Origin: Paramecium tetraurelia
Taxonomy: Eukaryota; Ciliophora; Oligohymenophorea; Peniculida; Parameciidae
Direction: 5' to 3'
NCBI RefSeq assembly: GCF_000165425.1
Contig: NW_001799002.1
Location: 158,580-222,579, forward strand
DNA: 64,000 nt
This document shows, in pieces, positions 13,375 through 28,490 of this stretch. The position numbers were made by a program, and so were the translations under genes. The notes beneath the pieces are model-generated. The model did not search any database. It was not told where the DNA came from and worked only from the letters and a program-made list of their open reading frames with translations. Position 1 is the stretch's first letter. Every line of letters begins with the position of its first letter.

Positions 13375-15353
13375 TCATAATTTGCGTATTGTTAAACATC
13401 TATATACAATATCAGATATTCTCTTAATATCATCTTGAGTTTTAGCATAGACCTTGGTCTCATTTTATAAGATCTCCACCTTGGCACAGATTTAGTTGTC
13501 CACATTGATGAATTCAATATGTTGCAAGGACTAGTATTGTGGGAAGAGACCGAATTGTTTTTGTATTTCTTCTGAAATTCTCCTGATGGTTTCCTCCTGG
13601 ATGTATCCTACTATGTACTAGACATCAGGAGGAGAAGACTTCTGTAGTTCAGCCTCGTTATTGTCAGCGATATTCACTTTGACGTTGCTGAGTTCAATGT
13701 TGCCAAGGATGTTCTTTCCAGATCCTGATAATTTTGGTTAGATTGGGACGGTGATTTAATTGATTCTCAAGGCAATTTTTTAGAGCATCTTGTAATTGAG
13801 TACTAAGGATTTGGTTTGGATAGTGGAGGATTCTGGAATAAGGAATGTTTTAATAGAGGAATCAGGCCAAGGGATGAAATCAGGTTGATTGTTGATTGGT
13901 GTTTTAGCAATGCAAAATTTGTATGAGGACTTGATTTGATGCAATAGTTTTTCGTCGTAGAATTCTGGATCAATCAATTGTAAGCCAAAGGAAAGGTCTG
14001 CATTGCTGACTTTTTGAGTGTAGATAGTCACCATTTAACCGATTTGTTCAAGTAGATCAAATAGAAATACAGCCTGAGCCAATCGAAGACTACTGTCAAA
14101 GATGAAGAAAACACTTGGAGTGATGCCTTTGAGAGTTTCGTTGAGAGAGAATCCTTCGAATTTGATTTTTTCAATGGAAGGAACCACAATAATCTTTTGG
14201 GTTTTAATTAGATAGAGGATTTTGTTGAAAGGGTTCTGTGGGTTTTCTTTCATGATGCTTGCTTACAACTTATTGTTGAGGTATTCCACTAAGGAATTAG
14301 CAATTAGAGTGTAATTGTGGAATTCTGAACTTATGATGAATATCTTAAAGCATTAATGTTATAAATGGTCATCTCTAATTTAGATAATCGTGACATTTAC
14401 ATCTCATCTTGCAAGTCTAGTATTGTCTAGTATGAGTTGAAGGGGATGACAACATTTTGGCTCTACTTTAAGAATTCGTAGGTCTTAGACAGGAAGGAAT
14501 GGTTGATTCTGCTTTACGGCATACCATAGATGAGATAATCAGCCGCCTTGAGTTTCATGGATATTTCCTTGTGAGCGTAGGTCATATTGGTGTTGTTGAG
14601 ATTGGTGGCAACAACAAGTTTGAAGTAATCACCCAGGGATATTATATATGCTGAATCTCCAATGCCGGTTCCACTGGATTGGGCTTCGATGGATATGGCT
14701 TCTTAGATCTTGGTATCATTGCAATAATACTTAGAGCAAGGGAATCTTGACGATCTATCCGTAATTGACGAGGGTGCAATCCAGCTCTTTGAATGGGAAT
14801 GCCTCTGTGAATTCCTAGAAATTGGTGTGATAGAGTTCTTCGAAACATCTGAAAGATTCCTCTTCCTTGCTGTAGTTTTCCTGGAAGGAATAGAAGTGAC
14901 GATTCCTTATCTCAGACCACTGATAAAGTTCTTTGATGAAATGCTAACCCAAAAGGTACGTGGCATTGGTGCATATGATTTAAGGCTTGAATTGCTTCAA
15001 TCTAACCAAGTAATTCAGCAAACACAGATCCATCTAAGTGCATACCAGAAAAACATCAATTTCATTGAAGATGATGTGATTGATGAATTGCAAATCGAAC
15101 CTCACTGTATTGTTCATGAACAAGTATTCCCCTTCCTTGGATGAGTAGTCTTTAGATTCATTCAACTTCACCTTCTTTAGTTTCTATTGAATCGTCAAAT
15201 ACATCAGATCATGAAGAGGGAATCCCTGGCTCCACATCACCTTGATCTAAGAAGGTATTAGCATAACCTTACTCCTGCAATCTCAAGCACGTAGAGATAT
15301 GGAAATTTACGCTCTAGAGAACATAGTGGGTAAAAGAATAATTAATCAGCCAT
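13375..15353 (-). CDS. INTS9: Integrator complex subunit 9-like protein (beta-CASP/MBL fold)
   Basis: Three introns (15247-15272, 14709-14730, 14375-14400; 26, 22 and 26 nt) give a continuous 634-aa protein. The order of segments follows INTS9. NEIDVFLVCTQMDLCLLNYL matches the degenerate metallo-beta-lactamase strand of VDVLLISNYHCMMALPYI in the human protein. YFKLVVATNLNNTNMTY and ADYLIYGMPQS follow, then a beta-CASP-like QNVVIPFNSYQTILDLQ, then SVFFIFDSSLRL (compare VVFTGHPSLRF), and a C-terminal domain. The zinc-binding histidines of the active nuclease INTS11 are not seen, as expected for the inactive partner. Integrator processes snRNAs and other non-coding transcripts with INTS11. The assignment rests on remembered family pattern. 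Confidence 0.65.
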
Positions 15354-15365
15354 TTTATTTATTAA

Positions 15366-16315
15366 TCAAATAGCAATTACAACATTCTGTTTGCAAACAG
15401 GACAATTATTATGCTACAATAACCACGTCTTGATGCATTTTGCATGGTAATGATGATTGCAACCCAAGCGTCGATACTTCTCCCCTATTTCCATGTTGCA
15501 TTGACAGACTGGACAGACTCCTTGGATGTTGTCACTCGCCTAAATCACTTGCTTACGAATTCTCCTGATGTCTTCCCTAGCTATCCCATTGGACACATTG
15601 CTAAGAATTATTAATTAGAGCTTACCCTATCTATTCTCCCAGGGATAGCAATTCTTCATAATTCATATTGTCCACATCGATAATTTGATTTTGATATTGT
15701 CTCAATCTCCACTATTGTTATAGAAGTGGCAACACTTGGGCTGTCAATCTGAATTGCAGCAGAAGTTCCCTCATTTCTACTAAGGATTGAAAGGGATCTT
15801 GCTGCTGTTGCGGGTTCTATTATTATAGAGCTAAGAATTTCATCTTGTAATCCTTCTTCTTGTTTCTCAATTTGGCAATGACTTCCTTCTATTATTTGAT
15901 TTCCTTAATATTATATTCGATCTTATGAATATAATAATGAATATCACTTTCTCTTCTCTTTATTTATTCTTCAAATTTGTAAACTAACTTGGATAAGAAT
16001 ATCAATACCTCGTTCATGATTTAAATTTTCTTATCATAATCCTAAAACTTATTATTAAGCTAGTGTCTTAATTGTTCATTTTCTTACTATAATTTTTTAA
16101 ATTCTTCTTGACTAAAAATACTTAAATCCCAATCAATACGTAAATAGAATTGAATTATTCTCTGGTACTTACGAGTGTAATAGAGGAATTTGTTGAAGAA
16201 CCTTCCCAACAGGTTTCAATGGGACTTGAATGAAATATTCTATTTTACTTGTTTCAGCCTTGGGCTTCTGCACTACATTTGGTCTTCGAATGGCAAACTA
16301 TTTGACTTATTACAT
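15366..16315 (-). CDS. RING-H2 zinc-finger protein (probable E3 ubiquitin ligase)
   Basis: A 298-aa protein with two introns (28 nt ending TTTTTAG after LFT, and 25 nt after EQIG). The centre is coiled coil (EEFKKLQQENEQLRHQL and following) with a Gln-rich stretch. The C-terminus is a RING-H2 finger: CPVC, then GCNHHYHAKCI, then CPVC, in the C3H2C3 order, and the protein stops a few residues later. The coiled coil may allow dimerisation. The end lies 12 bases from the INTS9-like start on the same strand. The start faces the kinase gene at 16396 with only 80 bases between, suggesting a shared promoter. Confidence 0.8.
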
Positions 16316-16395
16316 CGATATATTTATTTATATTCAATTTTTTTGTGCAAAATACATGGATTTATATTCATACATTAAATTACAAATTTACCAAA

Positions 16396-17946
<1,551 letters not shown>

Positions 17947-17971
17947 TAATTATTTAAATTATATATGGAAA

Positions 17972-18986
17972 TCATTATTAATTAGGTAGGATGGTCAGAA
18001 TCACATCTGCAATCTTATTGAACTTTTCCAATTGGTACTTTCTCCTGATTGCTGTCATGTTGAAACTCTTCAAAAGTGAAATCACTGGCAGGAATTCGGA
18101 TAGACACTCCCTCAATTCCTCTTGGTCTTCAATGTAATGCAAGGACGAGGGCAATACCTAAGGAGATCTGAGCAAGTTGATAGCTAGTAATATGGAAGTG
18201 GTGGCTAATAATGAGGAGGAGAACCTAATGAGTTTTAGATCATTATGGTTACTTCAAGCATTTGATATCCAATAGGGACAATTCCAGAATCATGCGGGAG
18301 GCATGGTTGATTTTGTCACAAAGGTTGGCTCCTTGGATCTATCGTTCTAGGAACTTGAGTGGGGAGGTGTAGGTGAGGTTGAATTGGACGGTCAAGAGGA
18401 TTTTGCTCTCCATTTCTAAATTGTTGATAGGGGCTGTACAAATACCTAAGATTTCTTCTTTGGTGTAGGCATTGTCACAAACATGCACGAAATCCTTCAA
18501 TTCAGGTGCATAGATCTCTTCGAATTTGGATGCTATGAATAAAGATGCAATCCCAACCAATTGTAGTTTGTTTCGCATGATTGTATTCTTTGACAAGTAG
18601 CGATCGATTAGGTTGATTGTCAAATAAAGGGTTTCTGGTTGCAACTTAAATTTAAGATGTACATCCACCAGCCAATCTATTAATATTGAACGCATCTGAT
18701 TAGTGATATCCAATTATAAATTCATATAAAATGGAGTCTAACACATGAACTTATGTTGATTGACACATAAGTAATCAAATATATCACCCACATAAGGATT
18801 GACCAATTCTGGAGGCATAGTCTCCTCCTCCATTTTAAGAAGAGGCTTCGAACATATGAATTGAGAAGCAGAACGAGTAGGTATTCTTTAAATGTTTGTG
18901 AGTTCATTTCCAAACTATCTATTACGTGTAGTCATAAAGTTATTATATGACACTCTCACATAATTGTTCTCGTTGTTCTGCTTCAT
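17972..18986 (-). CDS. Mitotic-type cyclin (A/B family)
   Basis: A 328-aa protein with one 28-nt intron. The cyclin box begins with NQMRSILIDWLVDVHLKFKL and continues with LYLTINLIDRYL and LVGIASLFIASKFEEIYAPE, the hallmark segments of A/B cyclins (MRAILVDWL, LVG.ASLFIASKYEE). A C-terminal cyclin fold follows with MILELSLLDIKCLK and LRECLSEFLPV. The N-terminus is short (about 100 residues), and I do not see a clear RxxL destruction box. It should activate a cyclin-dependent kinase. It is convergent with the kinase gene, with 25 bases between their stops. Confidence 0.85.
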
Positions 18987-19036
18987 TAATATTTAAATTA
19001 ACTGTTATAATTAAAAATTTTCATATTTTCATGTAG

Positions 19037-19083
19037 ATTCATAATCAGATCTCTATTCTCAGAATAGCGCTCTGATTATGAAT
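19037..19083. repeat. 47-base near-perfect palindrome upstream of the cyclin gene
   Basis: The outer arms ATTCATAATCAGA (19037-19049) and TCTGATTATGAAT (19071-19083) are perfect reverse complements of 13 bases. Inside, CTATTCT and AGAATAG form a second perfect 7-base stem around a single C. Two 3-base mismatched segments separate the stems. It sits 51-97 bases upstream of the cyclin start codon. It could be a dimeric protein-binding site, a hairpin in the leader RNA, or a hairpin in the 3' region of another transcript. Confidence 0.8.
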
Positions 19084-19091
19084 TACCATCT

Positions 19092-19103
19092 CCCCCCCCC
19101 CCC
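19092..19103. repeat. Run of 12 cytosines
   Basis: Twelve consecutive C residues lie in otherwise very AT-rich non-coding DNA, eight bases beyond the palindrome. Homopolymer length may be imprecise in the assembly. Confidence 0.8.
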
Positions 19104-19541
19104 TTCTTGAAGTTAAAGTTATGCACATCTTACTCTTCGTTTATTTAATCAATGTTCAACCTCCATTATTTAGTATAACCATTAAGGTGATTGGCTGATA
19201 CCTTAACAGCAAAATAATTTTTAGTCCCTGAAACTTTTCATTTAGAGATATCTCTGCATAAAGTGATAATGACCATCAACTAATGGTTGTTACTTTAGTT
19301 ACACAGTTTAATATTCATTAAAATGCTTTTCATTCTTATATTCTGAAAAATCTCATGTTATATCATTTTTATATGATTCCCAACTCACTCTTTTAATGGA
19401 AATATTTATAAATCTATCGATATATCTTATGATATTGCAAGAACTCTATACCATTTTCTAATAAAAGTTTAATTTCGCTCTATCTGAGTATTTATAGTAT
19501 TTATACACATATCTCATTAAAATCTATCAAGAAATGATGTT

Positions 19542-19975
19542 TCATGATTACTTCTAATGATAATGTAATGAAATGTGTTGAATCACATCAAGTTCTAAAA
19601 ATATTTATCCTACCTCCATATCTTTTGTAACTCTTTTGAGCATACATTCAAAAATCTTAGCAAATTTGGATTGTTCTTAAGGAGTCTAAAGTTCCTTTAC
19701 ACTTTCTGGAATAACGAAAGTAGTGTTCTATAAAATAGCTAACCAAATTAAATACAAAAAATAATGAAATATTTACTCTAGGTTGTTTCAGAGATGCTAT
19801 GTTAATAATTCTTCTGAAATATAAATTAACTTCGTAATCGAAACTTGTGAATAAACCCTTATAAAATAAGAAACAACTATATAGTGGACAGTTAATTCTG
19901 TAGGTTTAGTAAGCATTAGAATAACGACATAGTTGTAGATTTGGATTGGATTGGATTTTCAAAGTCTTTTATCAT
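19542..19975 (-). CDS. Small hypothetical protein
   Basis: A coding-like minus-strand frame runs from ATG (complement of 19973-19975) to TGA near 19542. It contains CPLYSCFLFYKGLFTSFDYE, FRRIINIASLKQPRV and, after a 28-nt intron, IPESVKELQTPQEQSKFAKI. A second intron near the start (about 28 nt, ending ACAG) is needed to join MIKDFENPIQSKS to the rest. A second frame is also free of TGA over most of this stretch, so the model is provisional. The C-terminus may be shorter if a 19-nt intron near the end is real. No known domain. Confidence 0.4.
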
Positions 19976-20208
19976 ACATAAATGTGTTTAATAAAAGCAA
20001 TTGGTTGCTATTGGATTTAATATTTATAAAACAAAAAAGATAAAATTAAATAAATTTAATAATTGGTTATTTGCTAAATACAAGATTGGGAATGAAAAGT
20101 GAAGATACAACATAACTCAGATCAATTATAGGGGAGGTTATTGTTTAATTGGAATTATTAAGAATTTGCATGATACCTTAATATAAAAATTATAATTAAT
20201 TAAGTAAG

Positions 20209-20570
20209 TCATTTATAAGCGTCTGCATCTGGCTGAATTTGCTTTAGTTAGACACCTGACTGTTGGAGTTTGAGGAGGTGGTTCCCTCTTTGGGATGTAA
20301 ATCTTTAAGAGAGTTCATATAATTCAATTTTCTTTTGTTCCAGTTGATATTTCAATTATCTTTGGTCGTATTCCAACCTTTCTATCAAGGCATCTCTCTC
20401 TCTTATGATTAATTCGAAAGTGGCATCTGTTATGATGTATTATTGACTGCTCTGTTGAGTATCCTGCATTATTTTGGACTATATTAGAATGGTTGTCTTA
20501 CTTGAGGTTTCTCTTGGTAGTCAGTGTCTCTTTGTTTCGAAGATCTCTTGATAGGTTATGACTTATCCAT
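20209..20570 (-). CDS. Small coiled-coil protein
   Basis: A 112-aa protein with a 23-nt intron (after EKPQ) starting at ATG, complement of 20568-20570. The middle is a charged coiled coil (FELIIRERDALIERLEYDQR, LKYQLEQKKIELYEL). The N-terminus is basic and Gln-rich. No catalytic motif is seen. It is divergent from the RRM gene with only 29 bases between the start codons. Confidence 0.65.
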
Positions 20571-20599
20571 TTAATATATTAATAATTTTTATATATTTA
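20571..20599. promoter_or_regulatory. 29-base bidirectional intergenic spacer
   Basis: This A/T-only spacer is all that separates two divergent start codons (20570 minus and 20600 plus). It must hold the 5' leader of at least one gene or a very short shared promoter. No specific motif is recognised. Confidence 0.45.
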
Positions 20600-21056
20600 A
20601 TGTTCAATAACCCATACCCAAACCCCATGTTCAATAATCAGTATTTCGAATTGATCAGAGACAACCAGCAATTCCAGCCCCAAAAGGAGTCTACGCACTC
20701 TCTCTACGTCGACGGTAAGATCTTCGATAATAAATGCAATAGGAATTCCAAACGATGCACAAGAACGAGAAGTGGCACGTATTAAAGACTTCATATACTG
20801 TAGATATATTTCGTCCTTATCCCGGGTTTCAAAGAGTCCGTCTGATTAAAAAGCAAACTCAAAAGGGAAGAGAATATTTGCTCTGTTTCGTGGATTTCGA
20901 TGATGCCTTGCAAGCTACTATTGTGATGCAAACTCTTCAAGTGAACTTAAACCTTCTTACATTTCTTAGGGATATCGTTTCGATAAAAATGACAAGACAG
21001 GCCTCAAGATTTATTTTGCGAATAACCCGAAACAGGAGAAGCAAAACAAAAAATGA
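20600..21056 (+). CDS. RRM RNA-binding protein, RBPMS/couch-potato-like
   Basis: Three introns (20715-20742, 20779-20803, 20941-20969; 28, 25 and 29 nt) give a 124-aa protein that is essentially one RNA-recognition motif. SLYVDGIPNDAQEREVAHIF is RNP2 plus helix 1, EYLLCFVDFDDALQAT is RNP1 plus helix 2, and GYRFDKNDKTGLKIYFAN ends the domain. The pattern LFRP(F/Y)xGF, with the last strand LKIYFANNPK, fits the RBPMS family, which binds RNA as a dimer. The N-terminal ~25 residues are Asn/Gln/Pro-rich. Its RNA targets are unknown. Confidence 0.8.
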
Positions 21057-21081
21057 CATACTAAAGTATATAAAGAGTAAT

Positions 21082-22781
<1,700 letters not shown>

Positions 22782-23279
22782 TTATTATATTATTATAAAT
22801 CACAAATGTATCGATTTATTATATACTTAGTCTGAATTTAGAAATTAGGTTCTTTTTTTAATCAAATTTCACATTACTTAATGATTTCACCGAAATTCCC
22901 ATCCAAGTTCATCATACATTGTTCAAATATAAACATGTGTGAAAGTAGAACAAACAGACATTATCCCAATAGTTCTCTTTATCATCTATCAATGCATAAA
23001 CTAACTGGATTTCAAAAAAATTAATTAATTGATCACTTTTTCATTTATTTTCTAAATATTTGATACTGATATTAAATTTGTTATAGAAATTACAAGGAGA
23101 AAAATACTGTTAAAAGATAATTATTTTCCATCAAATTAACCACATTAAAAGTGTGGACTTCTAAAGTTGTAACATTCAGTTGAACTAACCAGTGTTTTGG
23201 AATGAAAGTGCTAAGTAGAATTTATTTCTAAATTGAGACTCATAAAATGGAAAAAAGAAAATAAATTTAATTTACATAA
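22782..23279. other. Intergenic region
   Basis: About 500 AT-rich bases between two divergent starts (CDPK and the first member of the multicopy family). No gene or recognised element is seen. Confidence 0.4.
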
Positions 23280-24752
23280 ATGGGAATAATCATAGTATTA
23301 ATCTAATTCATCGTAACTGCCTTAAGCTAAACTAATAATTCAATCGATTGCAATAAATATTTCTATAAATTTGGAACTACTGAGTCACCTCTTGTTTTTA
23401 GTGGAGATGTAGTTTATATTTAGGAATCTCAGCAGGTCTAAATTAATGCGAAATATACTGATGTTCTATTTGAAGATCCAATTTATTTTGGTTTTATTGA
23501 AGAAGATGGAAAGCCTCCAGAAACAACATGTCTAAAACTCGCAGTTCATCGCTTAGATAATACTCCTTAAATAATATAAAGTTTATCTATTATAACTTCA
23601 AATAATATCATTAATTAATGGAGACATTATTCGTTTAAATTACCATTACCAAAATTAAATAATCAAGATGTTTCCACCAAAAATTAAAAAATTCGTGCAT
23701 ATAATGGATCCTATTCAATTAATTTTGAATCAACTCAGCAAAGAGATTTTAAATATGTATTTATCTTTAATTTCATTATCACTGTCGATAGTCAAACTGA
23801 GCTCCTTATCGATACCAAGTTTTAAACTTAAATTGAAATTAATTAATCACTTATCATACTTCCTGTATCTAAACTATTATGGTGTGCTGACCTTGCTTGT
23901 GAAACTCATTTGAATGAATCTCCATTTCTCAAATTGAATGATTTATTTGCTATAAAATAAGTAATCGTAGATAGTCAAATTAGTAATTAAATAATAGAAA
24001 ATATTAAAGTTGAAATTATAGGTAAATCACTTTATCGGAAAGAAAAACCAATGAATTTGAATAATAAAACTCCAGGATAAGTTATAATTTAATTGAAAGT
24101 ACCAATATATTGGAAAAATGTAAGTATCAAGGTTACTTCAGCAATATCAGGAAAACCTTTTATTTATGGTTTTGAAAATACTATTGATACTAGCTTTAAT
24201 TCTCTTGATTAGTCCTGTGTTGATGGAACTCAAATTAAATCAGTTGACTCTGAATTAAGATGGTGCTCTGATATTACATGTTAAAAAATTTTGGAATAAA
24301 CTCCGAGTTTGCACATTAATGATTTTGTTTATATTTAATAATTAGTTAATTGCTCAGCCTGTCAAAACTACTTTTTGACTCATACTGAAGTATGGTTTGC
24401 CAATGGTGGATTAAATAAAAAAACAAATTTAGTTGAAATTATTAATAATACCAAAGGATAAGTTAATATGAAATTAAAAATTGATGTAGTTTGGAATAAA
24501 GTTTCAATTAAAGTTACTTCATTTTTAAGTGAAACCTCAGATCAAGATGAAGACGAAGGGTCAAACTTACTTGACTCTTTATAAGCCACCCTTGAAATCG
24601 AATGTACAAAACCTGAAGGAAAGGAGGTTTGTGCAACTTGCGAAGAATAATGCAACATAAATGGGTATTCCGATGATACTTGCGGATTTTGCAATAGTTA
24701 TGGATTCTTAACATTTTTAAACATGATATTATTGTTTGCCTTAACTATTTGA
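23280..24752 (+). CDS. Multicopy secreted/membrane protein family, member A (divergent, long)
   Basis: Single exon, 490 aa. The N-terminal hydrophobic MGIIIVLIQFIVTALS is a signal peptide. Family hallmarks in order: a short Cys-x-KYFYKFGTT segment, VFSGDVVYI, then DPIYFGFIEEDGKPPETTCL, QWRHYSFKLP, RWCSDITC, TEVWFANGGLN, VVWNKVSIKVTS, a CATCEEQCNINGYSDDTCG cysteine cluster and a C-terminal hydrophobic helix (FLTFLNMILLFALTI) at the very end. It has an extra copy of the VIIQLKVPIYWKNVSIKVTS segment in the middle, so it is about 100 residues longer than the other members. Function is unknown. The architecture fits an extracellular protein held by a C-terminal membrane segment or a GPI signal. 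Confidence 0.75.
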
Positions 24753-25505
24753 TCTATCTATATATCACTATATTATTCATCTTCAAAAGTAAAGCCTAAT
24801 GAATCAATTATATCATTTAACTTTTAAGAAATTTTTAAATTATATTTTCTATTCACAGAATTATTATTTTAATTGATTAACAATCATTTTTATATTAATA
24901 ATTTTACAGATGTCTATGATGTCTATTTAGAATTGCGACTTAGCTTTTCTTTTTGATAAAAGGGTGTATGAACCTAAATTAAGAATCAAATTCATAAAAA
25001 CACTTTGATAAAATAATGTGATGATCTTTAATTAATCATTCTGTAAAATAAAAAGAAAACAAACTTCAAATTGTTTTAAATCTGAAAATTATATTCACTC
25101 TATCACTTGGAATGTTGGATAAATTTAATTATTGAACAATAGCAAATCAAATTATTTGTTTAAGTAAAATAAATAAAAAAAGTTTAATTGAGCTTGAAAA
25201 TAAAGAAATTAATAAATGGCAAACATTATAAGCATAATTAATGCTGGAATACCTATAAAAGTTACAAAGAATACCAACTAGTAAATCACGAATATATATA
25301 TTTAAGTATATAAAAATAAATTCTTTCATGCAAGTATTATAATCAATTTTTATTTGAATCTTCTATTTTTCGTTTGTTTTTTGTTTCATTAAGTTTACCT
25401 TTCAACGTATTGAAATAATTGTTATAGTAAACTAAATAGAATAATTACTAGAAATTTAGTATTTCTAAAGAGTGATAGTAATAAAGTTAAGATTAATTAA
25501 TCTCA
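24753..25505. other. Intergenic region
   Basis: About 750 AT-rich bases between family members A and B. No supported gene is present. Confidence 0.35.
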
Positions 25506-26654
25506 ATGAAAATGCTAGTATTTCTATTTATCTTTTTTGTTATTGGATTAACAAGACTCCCTATAGAAGGTGCAGAATGTAACATATATTTGGAAAAATT
25601 TGGAACTGCTAATAATGAAGATGGATCTGGTGCTACAAAGCTTGCTTTCTCAGGAGATGTTTCCTACGTCCCAGGTACTTCTAATTTGAGGGTAAACTTA
25701 AGATATTCTGATGTTGATCGCTTTAATGATCTATAATACTACGGTCTTGTTTAAGAAGATGGGAAGAAAGCGAATGAAACATGCCTTGACCTTAAACTAT
25801 ATAAATTCACATCAAACTAATATGCTGATGGCATAGAAGTTACTGATTTAACAATAACACCATCAAACAATTTCTAAAAATAATGGAGATATTATACATT
25901 CATAATTCCAGGTGAACAATTCGAGACAAGATTAGTGAAGACGTCTAATTCTAACTAATATATTTACAAAGGATATTACGCAATTGCTTATTATGCTGCT
26001 GGTACCGACGAACTCTAATACACATTCTATTTTGATTTCGCAGTCGTTGTTGATAGAACGACCAATTAAGCAGAAACAGCTTTTACTCCTCTGAGTCGAA
26101 AAGCAACTGCATCATGTAAGCCTAATGAACCTTGTGAGAATTAGGGAGATAGCATTTTAAAATGGTGCACAGATTTAACTTGTACTGCATTCGGATAACA
26201 AGACCTCCATCAAAATGATCTTTTTGTAATATTATAGATAATGAACACAGCTGATAAGAATGACTATTATTTAATTGATACTGAAGTTTGGTTCACTGGT
26301 GATGGAATCCTTTAAAAAGCTACACCAATTGTTGTGAATAACTCAATTAAAGGATAGGCCATCATTTAATTATAAGCTGATATAGCTTGGAATAATCTTT
26401 CTATTTAAGTTTCTTCTATCTTATCGACTAGTTAAACTGGAGGAAGAAGATTGTTAGCCTAAGTGACCTATGACACATATACAGGACTTCTACAAGATAT
26501 AAATTGTATCAAAGCTGAAGGAGCATAAACATGCCCCAATTGTGAATAAGAGTGCATGGTTAATGGATTTGCTCATGATGGATGTGAACCTTGCAACCAA
26601 TCAAATTTAACTGTATTGCTATTATTGGTTACATTTTTATTCATAATGATTTGA
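25506..26654 (+). CDS. Multicopy secreted/membrane protein family, member B
   Basis: Single exon, 382 aa, in frame throughout under the ciliate code. Signal peptide MKMLVFLFIFFVIGLTRLP. The mature part starts with CNIYLEKFGTANNEDGSG, followed by KLAFSGDVSYVPGT, LRYSDVDRFND, YYGLVQEDGKKANETCLDL, TPSNNFQKQWRYYTFIIP, LKWCTDLTC, TEVWFTGDGI, AIIQLQADIAWNNLSIQVSS, a Cys cluster CPNCEQECMVNGFAHDGC and the tail helix LTVLLLLVTFLFIMI ending directly at TGA. This is the cleanest full-length member of the family here. No known domain is recognised. Confidence 0.8.
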
Positions 26655-27326
26655 TTGGTTTTATCTAAATTTTATATATTAAAAACAAATATTTGCAAAT
26701 AATCATTTATCAGTTTATTGTTGAATAAATTATAAAAATAAAATTCTACTTTGAAAGGTACTATTGAAGTTTTTAAAATGCTTGCCAAAATGTGTTAAAA
26801 GATGCTTTTGAGATCATAAAATGGACTAAGTACTTAAAAACGAGGATATAAAGATTAAATCTTTAGTAATTTTTAATTCATTTAAATAATAGAGAAATTT
26901 CATTGAAATATATAGATTTATAACATAATATACATTCATTTATACATATGGTTGTAAATGCAATAAGAATTATGAATAATAAAAAATAATTATGTTTAAG
27001 ATACAATACATTATAAGGTAGATAAAATTATAACAATTCTTGCTTTCTTGAAATGGCTACTATCCTGTAACAATGTCATCTATATTTTGCAAATTTATAA
27101 AATTAACTCAATAGATTTTACTATAGAGAATGACTTATTCAGCTTTATTTTGAATATTAAAACCAGAATATATTTACTAAATAGTTCACCCTTATTTTGA
27201 TTTGAAATTGAATCTTCAGCTACTTTAATTTAATGATATTGAATTTTTTGAAGTAAGAAAGGCTTCTATAAGTTAGGAAGAATAATGAAGATAATAGTAT
27301 GATTTGATATGATATACATAATTGAA
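26655..27326. other. Intergenic region between convergent family members
   Basis: About 670 AT-rich bases between the 3' ends of members B (plus) and C (minus). No gene is supported, although one minus-strand frame is free of TGA for some distance. Confidence 0.35.
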
Positions 27327-28490
27327 TCAAATTGTGAAAATTAATAATAATATTGCAAAGAAAACAAATGCAATCTTATGGGAAAAACAACAGCTTGGAC
27401 AACCATCATGAGCAAATCCATTAGCTTCCCATTCTTATATGCATGTTGGACATGAATCTGATCCTTCTGCTTTAATACACTAAATTTATTAAGTTTCTCC
27501 AAAGACTGGATCAAACTAAGTTTAAAACAATATTCTTCTTCTTCCTGTTTAGAAGGCTGATAAAGTGGAAGTAACTTTAATTGTGACTTCAGTCCATGCA
27601 ATTTCAGCTTTCAATTAAATAATTACTTATCCTAGTATTGTATTATTTATAGAAATTGGTGATGCTTTCTTTAATAATCCATTTCCTGTGTACCAAACTT
27701 CAGTTTCTGTCAAATAAAAGCCCTCCATTCCAGCTGTTGTAACAAATTATTAAAGAACAAATTCATCATTTAAATGAAGATCTGGAATGGCAAATGTAGA
27801 GCATTTCAAATCAGTGCACCAGTTTACTTTTGTATCATAGATTGCATTGCAAGCGCTAGTAATTGTACAATTGAATGTTGATCTCTAACTCAAAGGTTTG
27901 AAAAAAGGGTCATATAAAGGATCTGTTGCCTTATTAATAATAATTGAAAATTCAAAAAAGAATGTATATTGGAGTGAATCTGTACCAGTTGCATAATAAG
28001 CAAGTGCAAAATATCCTGTGTAAATGAATTATTCAGTATTAGATGTTTCAACCAATCTAGTTTTCAATTCAGTTCTTGGAATTGTGAATACATAATATCT
28101 CCAAAATTTTGAGAAGTTGGTTGATGATGTTATTGTTAAATCAGTGACTTAAACTGGATCAGAGTATTTATTGGATGTATATTACCATAATTTAAGATCG
28201 AGACAAACCTCGTCAGCTGATTTACCATCCTCCTTAACAAGACCAAAATATGTTACATCAGTAAAGAGATCATCATCATTATATCTCAAATTAACCTATG
28301 CAATAGTATTTCCTTAGACAAAGGAAACATATCCTGTGAAAGCTAATTTTGAAGTAGCTGTTCTTTCAGCATTAGAAACAGTTCCAAATTTGTTCAAATA
28401 TTTCATACAGTTTGGATCATCGAAAGACAGACCTGATACTTGCCCTAAATAGATTACAACCAGGATTGTATTTACGAATATTGTTTTCAT
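27327..28490 (-). CDS. Multicopy secreted/membrane protein family, member C
   Basis: Single exon, 387 aa, a whole number of codons from ATG (complement of 28488-28490) to TGA (complement of 27327-27329). Signal peptide MKTIFVNTILVVIYLGQVSG, then LSFDDPNCMKYLNKFGT, KLAFTGYVSFV, TYFGLVKEDGKSADEVCLDL, FWRYYVFTIP, VNWCTDLKC, TEVWYTGNGLLKKAS, IAWTEVTIKVTSTLS, CPTC...NGFAHDGCPSC, and the hydrophobic tail IAFVFFAILLLIFTI. Its central and 3' coding parts are almost identical to the truncated copy at 28940-29769 on the other strand. Function is unknown. Confidence 0.8.
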
